From contig CAWZYM010000073.1 in the NCBI GenBank assembly GCA_963966185.1, forward strand, positions 62,001-126,000: a stretch of 64,000 bases of DNA. Reading direction: 5' to 3'. The stretch's first letter is position 1; the number at the start of each line of letters is the position of its first letter. The notes beneath the pieces were generated by a model. That model did no database searches, was not told the DNA's origin, and saw only the letters and a list, made by a program, of their open reading frames with translations. Made by a program: the position numbers and the translations under genes. This DNA is from Rhabditoides inermis (taxonomy: Eukaryota > Nematoda > Chromadorea > Rhabditida > Rhabditidae). Positions 12,908-31,261 of this stretch are shown here, piece after piece.

Positions 12908-14538
12908 CTAGAGTCCATAAATCTGCTCAGGGATGCCCTGCTTGTTGGTAGCCATCACATTCTTGACAGCACTCTCGAAGTCTTCCATGCACACAACCTT
13001 GCGCTGAGCACGCAGAGCCAGCATACCCGCCTCCGTGCAGATCGCCTGAAATACAATAGCAATAGCAATAGCAATAAAACACAATAGCAACAACGACAAT
13101 TACAATAGTCTAATACCTTGCAGTCGGCTCCGCTGAGCTCCTTCTCCTTAGCCAGGACAGCCTCAAAGGATACGTTTTTGGCGAGGTGCATACCGGCAGT
13201 GTGAATGGCGAAGATCTTGAGCTTCGTCTTTTCATCGGGCTTGGGCAGCTCAATCTTCCTGTCGATGCGACCAGGACGGATGAGGGCAGGGTCGAGAGAG
13301 TCGATTCGGTTCGTGGCCATGATGATCTTCACGTCTCCCCTCGACTCGAAACCATCCAGCTGGTTCAACAGCTCCAGCAGAGTGCGCTGAACTTCCTGCT
13401 CTCCCTTACACGACGTGTCGTGACTGAATACGAAGTAAGCCAGTCGATAACATATGGGTAGGTATGTACCGTTTGGTGCCAACCGCATCAATCTCATCGA
13501 GGAAGACGATACACGGCGCGCTCTCCTTGGCCACCTTGAAGAGCTCGCTGCAAGATACATTGAGAGGTATTTCTTCTCTGTCTTTCCTTTCCATCTCACC
13601 GCACGAGTCGCGCGCCCTCTCCACTCTGCTTCTGCACGAGATCGCTGCCGGTGGCACGGATGAAGGCAGCAGAGGTAGAGTGAGCGACAGCCTTCGCCAG
13701 AAGAGTCTTGCCAGTGCCCGGCTCTCCATAGAGAATCAATCCCTTCGGAGCAGAGATACCCATCTCCTCATAGTACTCAGGGTGCGTCAGCGGAAGCTCC
13801 ACAGCCTCCTGGAAAGACATATCCATCAAATTAGATAACAATCAGATTACCTTAATCTCCTGGATCTGCGACTCGAGTCCTCCAATGTCGTCGAACGACT
13901 CCTTGGGCGCCTTTTCCAGCTTGTGAGTGTGCGCCGACGAGTCCACGCTGTCCGGAACCACGCCCACCTAATTGATATCCAGGATATTCACGAATAACTA
14001 TGGATATCTGATATCCTACCACAGCAACCGGCACATTCTTGAACATGCCACCAGCTTTGACGAGTACAAGGGCATTGAGACGGATGAGGTCCTTGTCAAC
14101 GATCGAGAGAATGGGGATGTACCACTCCCTCTTACTGCCCTCCACAATCACAACAGCGTGCTGAAACGATTGTTAATGAGTGACGACACATCCAATGTTG
14201 TTTCCCACCTGCTCGTCGTTGAACAACTCGTGCACCCTGGCGAGAGTGGTGGGAGATCCGCGGAGGGAGTGAATGATTCGCCGCTCGGCGCGCTTCTGAG
14301 CTTCCAGAGGCTTGTAGGCGTTCTGGCGACGGATGAACTCCTTCTCGAGCAGCAGGTAGTCGTGAATGCGGTTCTGCTTGAGCATGCGAAGCAGACACTG
14401 GCGACGCGGGGCGACAGCAGGCATCTTGTTCACGTGTTCCAGTCCCTTGACGCGAGCCTTCATCGCCACCTTGAGGGCAGCGTGCTCAGGACGGTCGCGC
14501 TTGCGAGGAGGGCCTCCGGCAGACATCTTATTGCCCAT
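12908..14538 (-). CDS. Divergent 26S proteasome regulatory ATPase, RPT2/PSMC1-like
   Basis: AAA ATPase closest to RPT2: [16 protein letters not shown] coiled-coil/OB start, [43 protein letters not shown]. Walker A is GEPGTGKT (canonical GPPGTGKT), Walker B is [10 protein letters not shown], and the arginine fingers in [14 protein letters not shown] are intact. The N-terminus MGNKMS fits the N-myristoylation pattern MGxxxS known for RPT2. Two features are unlike RPT2. Pore loop 1 reads QKQSGEG where the family has K-Y-L-G, so the substrate-gripping tyrosine is missing. The C-terminus ends IYGL, so Tyr is third from last and not second from last as the gate-opening HbYX motif requires. Probably a specialised paralogue. 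A conventional rpt-2 should exist elsewhere in the genome. Confidence 0.88.
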
Positions 14539-14908
14539 GATGAATCTGCAAAACCTTGGGTTAGCAGATCGGGCTGGAGAGAGAAAGAAAAGGGAGCAGA
14601 CGCACCGAGTAGGTGAAGTCGAGTAGTGTCAGTAGTAGTCTCTCGGGCGGGTTCTCTTGGAGAGCCGCTCGCCGCGAAGGTGTCAGTCGTGAATGCCTAT
14701 CCTTCCCTCCGCTACTCGCCACACTAACAGCAACCAGACATGCTAATTCCACTCGCTCATTCTCAAAGCGCAAACTAATCACACAACCAGTCAAACGATC
14801 ACAAATACGTTTATCTCGCTTTAGTCAAATATACAAAGTGTGCAGATCACAGAAACTACACATTCATATCGCATCAATCTACCCGATATGGTGCCTACTC
14901 TCTCTTAC
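14539..14908. other. Intergenic between the 190-aa gene and the RPT2-like gene
   Basis: About 370 bases. The TTTTGCAG seven bases upstream of the RPT2-like ATG (minus strand) looks like a splice or trans-splice acceptor. Nothing else recognised. Confidence 0.5.
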
Positions 14909-15561
14909 TTACTCATCTTTCTCTCGAAGAGCGAGTCGAATCGCCTTCACTTTAGCCCACACTCCCCGTGAACACGACTGCAGTAGCTCGTTTTCCATCT
15001 CCACAGCGACAAAGTACGCTTTCCTAAAAAAGGAGTGATAACAGAGGAGAGCTGTAGGCACCCACTTGATGATGCGTTTGACGTGAGCCCAATGTCCCCA
15101 CTGCGCGAGTGCGAGTGCGCAGTAGAGTCGGCATCTCTCCTGCATCACTCTGTCTCCCCACTTCTGGGCGAGCCGCAGTTGCACAAGGCTCGTGTGTGCC
15201 GCTCGCCAGATGAACTCGTCCTCGTAGTCGCCCATCGCAGAGTACGCTCCTCCCAGAGTCGACAGAGTCCACATTATACGCTCCATCTCCAGTGTGCGAC
15301 GCACCATCACTAACACCTGAACCAGATTATAGATTCAAATATTTGTGCACTCACCCTTATGCTCCATGCACGTTGCAATTCTTCGTATATTGACGGATCT
15401 ATGTGAACCTTGATCATCACTTCATCGCTCACTCCCCTCTGCTCCTTCTCCACGACGAGTCGGTGGAGCAGCATGCGGAGAACCTCAGGTCGACACACCC
15501 ACTTCGACCCACCCTCTTTCGACACACAATCGCAGGGAACAGCGATATGCAACCGGTCCAT
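14909..15561 (-). CDS. Conserved-looking 190-aa protein, function unknown
   Basis: Three exons join in frame: 15355-15561, 15066-15316 and 14909-15023 (573 nt, 190 aa). The middle exon reads VRRTLEMERIMWTLSTLGGAYSAMGD and then helices with regularly spaced Ala/Leu (SLVQLRLAQKWGD, CRLYCALALAQWGHW). This resembles a small TPR-like all-helical protein; the GGAYSAMGD helix-turn is TPR-compatible. No signal peptide or membrane segment. The sense of selection comes from clean splicing and the absence of low complexity. I have the impression of a widespread uncharacterised metazoan family but cannot name it. In the 5' leader, ATG-CGA-TAG directly abuts the start codon, forming a two-codon uORF. The gene lies 198 bp downstream of the pseudouridine synthase gene. 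Confidence 0.75.
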
Positions 15562-15667
15562 CTATCGCATGTCAGTGTCGTATCTTGGTGAAATCTGCAC
15601 ACAAATAGTTGACGGTACAACAACCGTTAAAAATCTTACGCAAACCACAACCAAGAGAAAACGAAAA

Positions 15668-15673
15668 TTTATT
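15668..15673 (-). terminator. AATAAA polyadenylation signal of the pseudouridine synthase gene
   Basis: Minus-strand AATAAA about 86 nt past the stop at 15759 and about 107 nt before the next gene's ATG, a spacing typical of nematode operons. Confidence 0.65.
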
Positions 15674-15758
15674 CACAACAGAAATTCAAATAATTAAACT
15701 ACATAAAGCTATTTCTAAACTACATAAACAATAACTACGAAGTCGCTGATAATATACC

Positions 15759-17233
15759 CTACTTCTTGAAGAGACGCAGCTTCTGGATGAGAAAAGCGAA
15801 GTGGGGCGGAAGAGGGGCGATCACCTTATGGGCAGGCTGTCTACCGAGTGAAGGAAGCTCCACACACCCGCGGTGTATCGACATACCTGAAATGATATTT
15901 GAATCTTGAAGCTACGATATTATATCCTACCAATCTTCTGAGCCTGGTTTTTGTTGAGTCCGAGGCGGTCGAGAACCTGGTTCGGCAGGCCAGGAGCCTT
16001 GGGTGAAGAAGAAGAATAGAGACGATCGCCGATGAGAGGGTGTCCAGCGAGCGAAAGGTGAGCGCGCACCTGGTGAGGCACCTCTGAAACGAGATTAAAG
16101 ATACACAAAAACAATATGTGACTACCTCGGAATGTTTTGACGTCAAGGAGCGATACGTGTCGCTTCGAATGTATCGTTTTGCATTCCGTCCTCGAATGCA
16201 ACACATCTGCCTTCGTGGACGGGTTCAGCGCTGGTACCATCTATATAGTATGAAAGACAAAAAAACCTGAATAATAAAAACCTTGATCGTCTTGCCAGTT
16301 CCTTTGCCAATCGTCTTGATAAGAGGAATGGTAATGCGGAGCGGAGACTCGCTGAGCTCTCCTTTCACAATGCAACGATAGTGAATCGGAAGACGGCCCT
16401 CTTCATCTAGACCTTTCAGTTCATCTTGCACGCCCTTGCTTCTATAAATGTAATTTTCTTTACACAAAATTCAAAATAGATTCCCACGTAGCGAATATGA
16501 GTAGTCCAGATACATCTTTGTCGAGGCTGCGGACGAGATGAAGGCGCTCACAACGCGGAGCCACGCGTGCCTTTACTTCCTGTATAGTCCGATCGAACGA
16601 AGGCTGACCAGCAGGTGCTCCGGAGTACGAGAGACCAAATGGCTTGTCGAACACAATCACATTATCTGAATCAAAATTGAATAATAAAACAAAACCAATG
16701 ATTACCATCCGCAAAGATGAGCCGGTCGGAGAGAAACTCTATTAGCGGCTCCTGATCCATCGGAATTCTCGGCAAATCGGAGCGGAGTCTCTCCAGTGTT
16801 TCGGGAGCCTGATTGCGCTTGTTGACGTAGCCAGTCTCGTCCAGTTCCTGTACAATCTCCTCACGACGATGAGCCTTCCGGCTGATCTGGGCGGAAGATC
16901 GATCGTCATGGATTTGCTCACGAACGCGTCCCAGAGGATCACGACTGGAAAAAAAACTAATGAGTCAAACAGAATAAAGATTAAAACTCCTTACTTGGAA
17001 CGAGCTCCTGATCCAAAGAACTGCGAATCGAAGTAGCTTTCATTGTCGTCACCTCCAATGTTTCGATCGCGACTAAATTCCTCCAATTTCTTATTATTCA
17101 ACCCAGGAAAGAATGCCGCATCCAGATATTCCGTTCCAGAAAGCTTTTCAGAACAATCGGAGACAGACTTGTTTGCAGGCACATCGACACCGCCTTCATA
17201 GTGGATTCCGAAGAAATCATCATTTTTAGACAT
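15759..17233 (-). CDS. RluA-family pseudouridine synthase (RPUSD-like)
   Basis: Isomerises uridine to pseudouridine in RNA. The N-terminal 150 or so residues are acidic and then basic, without a recognised domain. The catalytic domain begins VIVFDKPFGLSYSGAPAG. The active-site block is LVRSLDKDVSGLLIFA, matching the RluA consensus HRLDxxTSG with the catalytic Asp present but His-Arg changed to Arg-Ser. HYRCIVKGEL and EVPHQVRAHLSLAGHPLIGD (family motif HQIRxHL...GHPIxGD) complete the fold. It ends with a basic tail IQKLRLFKK and the stop at 15759-15761. The RPUSD3/4 mitochondrial rRNA enzymes are the closest type I can suggest. The ATG is three bases after GTTATAG, and eEF1A ends only 141 bp upstream, so it is probably the second gene of an operon. 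Confidence 0.88.
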
Positions 17234-17335
17234 GTCCTATAACCAAGAAATAGAAACAGCAAAAAAACATTCCAGATAAGAGTGGAAAATTCAACCACAT
17301 ACAGCATCAAAACATAAAACATATTTTAGTAATTG

Positions 17336-17341
17336 TTTATT
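17336..17341 (-). terminator. AATAAA polyadenylation signal of eEF1A
   Basis: Minus-strand AATAAA 33 nt past the eEF1A stop codon. The next gene's ATG follows about 103 nt later. Confidence 0.75.
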
Positions 17342-17373
17342 ACCCGAGATCACAACATAACAAACCAAGAAAT

Positions 17374-19716
<2,343 letters not shown>

Positions 19717-20049
19717 ATGGGTTTTCTGCGGGTATGTTATGCATGTTTTTTTGAAACTGATGAACAACTTCAGCTGTGCACATCATCGTGCATATTTCTG
19801 CAGTTGTTTCTGAGCGTGTACACTCTGCTTATGGTAAGTTCAATCTTCGTGCTGTCTCTAATAAATGAATCTCAGACATCGGCCACCAATCCCCGCCATG
19901 ATAAAACAGCACTGATATCTTTCGGGATTTTGGAGCTTATCATGTCTGTAATCTACATAATCGCATTCGACAGAGGATTTCTGAAACTCATGAGAGCGTT
20001 CCTCGTATTCAAGGTGCCTGAGGGACTGGAAAAATAACGAAGATGGGAA

Positions 20050-20104
<55 letters not shown>

Positions 20105-21266
20105 TGACTTCGCCTTCAGATGGCGGTGATAGTGACGTCTACCGGTCTTGCGATTGCCTATGTACCTCGCATCTACAAAGAGTGCAACGGTTTCACGAAG
20201 TCTTCAGGAGTGCCTGTTTGGGCGCGCACTGAACGACTAACACTCGTCCACTGTGGTAGGTTTTCCTTTCACATCTCACCCCTTCGTTTCCCTCACCAAC
20301 TTCTTAGATGTCTTCAAGCTCACTGTCGCCTATGTCTCCACCGCAGCCCTCATTGACTTCTTTATCTTCGTCTCTTCTGCAATCATGATGGTCGTGGGAC
20401 AAGGAGACGAGTGAGTAGCCAAAAGTTATTTGACTAGATATGACATCCACATGCACGTTTCAGGCACGAATACATGGAGTACATCGCGACTCGGGAACAG
20501 TCGCAGATCCATCGGGCGATCTTCATCCAGAAGGACAAGGCAGCAGCCGTACATAGGAAAGAGGAGCGGTCGAAACAGATGAAGAGCGGAGAGCCATTCG
20601 AACACATGGTATCCACTCACTCATTATCCTCCTACCAGCCTTTCAGAGAACGATCGAAGCCAGCTACGACAGTGCGGCTCCTGCAGAGAAGAAGACAGTT
20701 GCTCCAATTGCTCTCTCCATCGAGGTAAATCAAGCCTCTCATCCACTTAGTCGTCTTCCTTGTAGGGCAGTCGGGATCCGCTGGTGAAGAAGCGTGTGCG
20801 TCGCGAGATGCAGTCTGTGTCGATGGAGGTGTCTCGTGAGGAGCCTGCGGTGGTGCGCCGCCGTCGCCTGCTCGCCTCTCTCGGATCCACCGAGCCCATG
20901 TCTCGCGAGCAGCGCACAGAGGGCACAACCGAAGAAGTGTCGCGTGGTGCGAGGAAGGCCGAGCCCTCCACTGAACACACTATCGAGCTGTCGGCTCGCA
21001 AGGACCAGCCCACGGAGCCACTGTCTCGCGATTTCATGCCAGCAGTGTCGGTCGAGTCACGGGAACAGCCACTCAAAGACGAATCGATCAAGTCTCGCAA
21101 CTCTCGGAGGTCGTCGCGCAGTGATAGGATGAGCTCGGAGAAGGGGCCTTCTTCTGAGAAGACGTCTACGACCTTCTCGAAGTGCCCTGCGACTATCAGC
21201 ACTGAGAAGCCGAGTTCCGAGACAGCCACAAACGCCAGTAGAAAATCTAACAGATTGAAGAAGTGA
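19717..21266 (+). CDS. Unrecognised multi-pass membrane protein with a basic serine-rich cytoplasmic tail
   Basis: Six or seven exons can be joined in frame. The ATG at 19717 opens MGFLRVCYACFFETDEQ. Four hydrophobic segments follow: FLQLFLSVYTLLMVSSIFVL, ALISFGILELIMSVIYIIAF, MAVIVTSTGLAIAYVP, and VAYVSTAALIDFFIFVSSAI plus MMVV. The first ORF joins exon 2 at AAG|ATGGCGGTG across a (GA)n intron. The C-terminal 200 or so residues have no membrane segment and carry repeated short blocks of the form (S/A)RE(E/Q) and LSR, with RNSRRSSRSDRMSSEK near the end. I do not recognise the family. It looks like a lineage-specific four-TM protein whose tail could be phosphorylated. An extra upstream in-frame Met at 19654 is less likely because a splice acceptor lies between the two. 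Confidence 0.72.
20056..20104. repeat. (GA)n microsatellite in an intron of the membrane-protein gene
   Basis: Nearly pure GA run with one C interruption near its end. Confidence 0.95.
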
Positions 21267-21416
21267 ACTCCCCGTTTCTTACACAAAACATTGTAATTCA
21301 TAACTCATAACGAAATCAAGATTAATCATTTTACACTTAATGTTCGATAAAGATTCTGTTACAAAAACGCGTGAGATCGTCGATTTGGTGGAGGGTATAC
21401 TGTAGATTATCGTTGA

Positions 21417-26212
<4,796 letters not shown>

Positions 26213-26887
26213 GTCTCCACAATGGGAGCCCTCTGTTCCCCCTTCTTCTCCTATCTCCTTTTATCGCCCTCTCTTATCTCACAGTAGCTGGTCGAAAGAT
26301 GAAGCCGTGAACTGCCGAAGTTCGGTGGTGAACAGACAAGGGGAGAGATACGTGATAAGCCTGCAGGCCTGTCATCTTCACCAGCCATCAATCCACCCAT
26401 ACGGTACACGGATCGATCGCTTAAATAACAAACAAATTTTTAAAGTCACATTTCTTGTATGTAGATCTTACCAACCACTCACCTATCGAATGTACCACGA
26501 AGTCCATGAACATTCCTATTGTGTATACATTTTGATCAACATTTTCGGTCAGTCTAATTCACTATTTTTGAACTACTTTTATGAATGTAATTTTGTAATT
26601 TTTCCGTAAATTTTTTGTGAAAAATCTCACAACTTGTCACAACTCGTATACTCGTTTACTACTCACAACTCGTTTACTACTCACAACTTGTCGGCTCATG
26701 TCATGTCACTAATCATATTTTCATAGCAAAGATCCGATCACAAATTTCTCATTCCTATCACCACTTTGAACCTTCAACTCTCACCGATCACCAGAGATAA
26801 GCTACGTCAATCCACTCAAAACTACCATTCCACACGAAGTTGTAGTCAGATAAACACAAAGAGAGGGAGAGAGAGAGACAGAGAGAC

Positions 26888-26947
<60 letters not shown>

Positions 26948-27556
26948 AACCAGATAAGCCCTGCTCCCTTGCATCGATCGATCCACAGTAGCCCACATCA
27001 TATCATTCCGATTAAACGCTGACACAAACTATACAAGTTCGATCCAAATCTTATGCGTATATCGAATCATCATGAATGTGCTTGAATCGACTGTACTTCG
27101 ATCGCCTTCTTGTTTCCAGTTTATTTTTTCCCAAGTGGCTGTTACTCGCAGACTCCTGTCATCGCAACATCCATTGCAACGATCCGGTTACAAATTTCTC
27201 GTGTCACACTCTATCACCACTTTGAACCTTCAACTCTCACCAATAACCACAGATAAGCCACGTCAATGCACTCAAAACTGCCTATAGTCACGAAGTTGTC
27301 TGTAGCCAGATAAGACAAAAGAGAGGCAGGGGAGAGGCGCGACCAGATAAGCCCTGTTCGCTCCTCCCTCACATCCATCCACAACAGCACACAGCCAACA
27401 TCATGTTATTCCGATAAAACTCTGCAACAAACTATACAACTTCAAAAATCAAACGTGATAAAACGGACCAGTATGTGAAAATCTGGGGGGAAAGAACTGA
27501 AACAAAAAGTTGTAGTATCCAACAGTGACGTAATCATGTAATGAGTAGGTGGGTGA
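26213..27556. promoter_or_regulatory. NRAMP upstream region with a duplicated GATA-rich module
   Basis: Region upstream of the transporter; the ABCG gene ends on its far side. GATA-type sites on either strand: 26273-26279, 26353-26359 (TGATAAG), 26795-26801, 26848-26854 (AGATAAA), 26952-26958, 27251-27257, 27308-27314, 27345-27351 and 27456-27461 (TGATAA). Two ACGTGATAA composites occur at 26350 and 27453, in which a hypoxia-response core (ACGTG) overlaps a GATA site. Blocks 26735-27037 and 27186-27443 are homologous copies. The elements are visible; the regulatory role is inferred from the known HRE/GATA iron-dependent enhancers of worm smf-3 and ftn-1. Confidence 0.6.
26735..27443. repeat. 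Diverged direct duplication (26735-27037 and 27186-27443)
   Basis: Both copies share blocks in the same order: CAAATTTCTC, ATCACCACTTTGAACCTTCA, a GATAAGC(T/C)ACGTCAAT block, CACGAAGTTGT, CCAGATAAGCCCTG and CAAACTATACAA(G/C)TTC. The first copy is expanded by a (GACA/GA)n run at 26866-26942. Confidence 0.9.
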
Positions 27557-29071
27557 TCAGTACTTGCTGGCCCTGTATCGAAGAGCGGCATAAGCGGCGA
27601 GTCGGAAGAGGAGACTCATTCCAACCAGAGCAGCCACATTGCGCCACATATGGGAGGTGTTGAAGGACAGGGAGGCCAGCACATCAGAACCCGTCGGAAG
27701 ACACGGAGCCAGCGTGCGATTGCGAGGGTTGCAGCCTGCAATCGATAACCATCTCCCCTCTCTCCCTCCCTCACCCACCCGGAATATCGTCCACTCGACT
27801 CCACTCATTGATAGCCAGACTCTCGTAGCCATAGTTGAAGTACGACAAGTACTTGAGGGGAACAAAGTATACCGGAAGAGTGTCCTGAACATACAGTGTA
27901 CAGTAACCCTAGAATCCCGCGACTGACCGAGTTGATGAAGAATCCTCCGAAGGCGAGGAGAGGGACGACAAAGAGGGGGAGAACGGCGAGGGCAGTCGAC
28001 AGCTGAGAGAAGACACACGAACACAGATACGCTGAACACAGGCATCGTCACACACTATCCTCCCTTCACACACAATACGCTTCTCACACACAATCCACAC
28101 AGTTCTGTGGGTTGACCTTCCGGCAGGAAAGTGAGGGTGATAGTAGTAATTCCAGATCTCACACAGTACAAAGTCAAAACACAATGAGAACATGCGGATA
28201 CTGACAGATAGAGAGAGCAGCAGCCTGGGTGGCGAGAGATACAAGAAGGTATGCTCCGAATGCGTCGGCAGAAGGGTAGAGACCACTCATCCAGTATAGG
28301 ATGGTACAGAAGATGCTCGCCTGCAGCCAGTACTGCGGGATCTGAAAAGAGGATTGAATCTACCAGTTTATCATCTCCCTCTCTCTCCCTCTCTCTCACC
28401 TCGATAATGTTCTTGGCCAGGAAGTAGGTGCTGGTCCTGTAGAGTCTCCCATGATGCTCCCGAATGAACACAGGGAACTCGACCACAATGGTCTCAAACG
28501 GAGGATGAGATCGTTCCCATCCACCTATACTTCCTTCTCCACCCCTATTCCCCCCTCCCTTCACTCACCCTGACGATGACGAATTGGAAGAGGAAGTTCA
28601 TGTTGCAGATGTTCTCGAAGAGACTTCCGTTGATGTTCATGATAGTCGCCTGTTCCACGGGGGTCGCCAAGTAGATGAGACCAGTCATCACAGCGATTAG
28701 CTAGAATCAATACATTTCGGAGCCTCTAAAAACTCACAACAACACATCTAGAATTCAAAGTGTCGATATTTTCTCGTGATTTTCTCACCCACCACAGTCT
28801 GAGCCAGTTGTGCCTTGATGACAGTAGGATCGCGAATAGCCGCCTTCCCATTCCGCCACACAAGAGCACGCAGTTGCTGCCACCAACTGAAACCACATCA
28901 AGTACCAAAACCCATAGAACATTTGCCTTTTGCGATACTTCAGTATGTTTTATGAAATATCCGTATCATACATAATACATACCTAGCCCTGTACTTGGCC
29001 CCATACTTCTCGTGTATCTGCTCCGCGCGCCACTGACCACTGCTAGACGTGTTCTCCTCCTCAAAACACAC

Positions 29072-29108
<37 letters not shown>

Positions 29109-30771
29109 CTCTCACCGTTCCAATCTGATCACTCGTCCTCGCTTCCGTCTCCAGCTCCTTGCCAATGTCAGAATGCTGGTACTCGTCGCAGATGCGCTGA
29201 AATCAATCAATCGATATATCGATCGATCTCCTCACATTGATCTCGGTCCTCCTCCTTTCCGTGTGCTTATCGTGTTGTACAGCCAGAGTTGCAATGAAGT
29301 GGTCGGCGGGGTTGAAGTTGCGGGGAACGGGCAGATTGATCCTGCAATCCATCAATCGATCGATACGAATCAATAGCTGTCTGACCGCTGCCACATGTTG
29401 ACAGCCTCCTGTTGAGTGCCGCAGAACGCGACGCGACCCTCCGCCATCATGTATACACTGAAGGGAATTCAACACATCAAGAACAACCTGGATGGACATG
29501 GACTGACCGATCGAATAGCTCGAACACCTGACTGCTCGGCTGGTGGATGGTGAGCACTATACACATGCCCTTGCGGTGCGCCAGATTGCGAAGAACCTAC
29601 AATCATCAATGAGAAGACAAAGGCAATTGACACACCTGGACGACTTGGAAAGCGAGGAACGAATCGAGTCCCGACGTCGGTTCGTCGCAGAGGAGAATGG
29701 GCGGTGAGGTGAGAATCTGGAAGGGCCTGGGTTCCATCCCCCTCTCTCTCCCTTTCCCTGACCTCGCATGCGAAGGCGAGTCGCTTCTTCTCTCCTCCCG
29801 AGAGGCTCTTGCTGCCAGAACAACGGATGGGAGTGTCCGCACACTTCGACAGACCCAGCTACAACTAGTAGGCTCAACATCAACACAACACAAAGCACTC
29901 GCACCTCGTTCATGGTCATCTTCACCCTCCGGAGCATATCCTTCTCCGAGTAGCGCCGACCCATACGAAGACGAGCCTATCAATCGATAAATCAACATAT
30001 TTGGAAAATAACTCTTACATTGAACATGAGGTGCTCCCTGACAGTGAGGGCTCCGATGAAGAGGTCATCTTGCTGCACATAGGCAGAGATCTTCGACATG
30101 TACTCACGGTCGACGCGCAGACCATTGATCTGTAATCAATCGATACATACATCACGTCAATAATCTCTCTCCCTCAACCTCTCCCTCATTTGCCAACTAC
30201 CCGAGATCAATACCAAACTCTCATAAATCTATTCAATCAAATCTCACCTTGACAGCGCCGTCGACTTTGACGACTCCCATGTTCCTTCTGGTGAGTACAT
30301 TGAGGAGGGTGGTCTTGCCCGCCCCACTCGATCCCATCATAGCCAGTACCTCGCCCGGACGAGCCGCGCCGAACACTACATAAATGGTTGAACTAACACG
30401 ATCTACCGTACCCACACCTACCATTCCTGAGAATGTCCTTGTGCTGCGTCTTCTTCACAGGAGACTCGTCATCGAAATACGAGGGGTTCGAGTAACCCGC
30501 AGTCTCATCTTCCGCCTGAATCATCAACAATCAGGCAATCAATCAATATGTCGACGCACGTATGCGTTGATGTTGTGCCATGATAGATGCATGGCCGGGA
30601 CGACAGTGGTCGTCGAGACCTGCAAGTACGAGTTTGATGGGAAGGGAGGGAGGCGCTCACAGATCTCTGTGCGAGGGGGTTGAATGTGGGACGCAGCCCG
30701 TCCTCCTCAGAATCACACACTTGCATCTCGCAATCTGACAGATCCACTGTCATCTCCGGGGGATCCGCCAT
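27557..30771 (-). CDS. ABC transporter, ABCG (White/WHT) half-transporter
   Basis: Half-transporter with the nucleotide-binding domain first, as in subfamily G. The ATG at 30771 opens [18 protein letters not shown]. Walker A is [16 protein letters not shown], the Q-loop region [20 protein letters not shown], the signature [18 protein letters not shown], Walker [14 protein letters not shown] and the H-loop [11 protein letters not shown] cytosolic linker leads to the membrane domain: [71 protein letters not shown], and an extracellular loop rich in Cys before the last TM ([19 protein letters not shown]). It ends ASKY with stop at 27557-27559. About 17 short exons. The ATG is one base after ATTCCAG, implying trans-splicing. 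The substrate cannot be inferred (lipids or pigments in relatives). Confidence 0.95.
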
Positions 30772-31261
30772 TCTGGAATACAAATGAGAGAAATGCATAC
30801 AACCGAGATAGAGCGCATATAGCGTACACATGAAAAAAGTGGCATAAAAATTAGTCGGAGAAACGTGATGCAGCTCTAAACATGAATTTAATACGAACCG
30901 GGTAAACAGTGGGCAACACCACTGTGTGTGAAATCGCCTGGGTATGTGGGAGTGTGATGATTAGATAAGCTTGTAGAGGTCATTCACCGCACTTGCTTTC
31001 GAAAATCGATCAAGCTGGAAACTAATGAAGCAGTGTCGACCCCGGATAAAAAAGTTATCAGAACCGTTTCACATGGCTCCAGCGTCTCACTCACTCTCCT
31101 AGCATCATAGCCATTATCATGCGGCGGTTTGAGCTGGTCGATTTCTGATAAGACGCTTTCTAATAGCTGATAGGGGTCGATTCATCGTTCAAATTCATAT
31201 TATATAGCTGGCAGAGCGGGCTCGGACCACTCATTCCACTTGCATTTCCACATAGGCATCG
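30772..31261. other. Divergent upstream region between the ABCG and coiled-coil genes
   Basis: About 490 bases between head-to-head genes. It includes AGATAAG at about 30964 and several A/T runs. No coding potential recognised. Confidence 0.5.
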
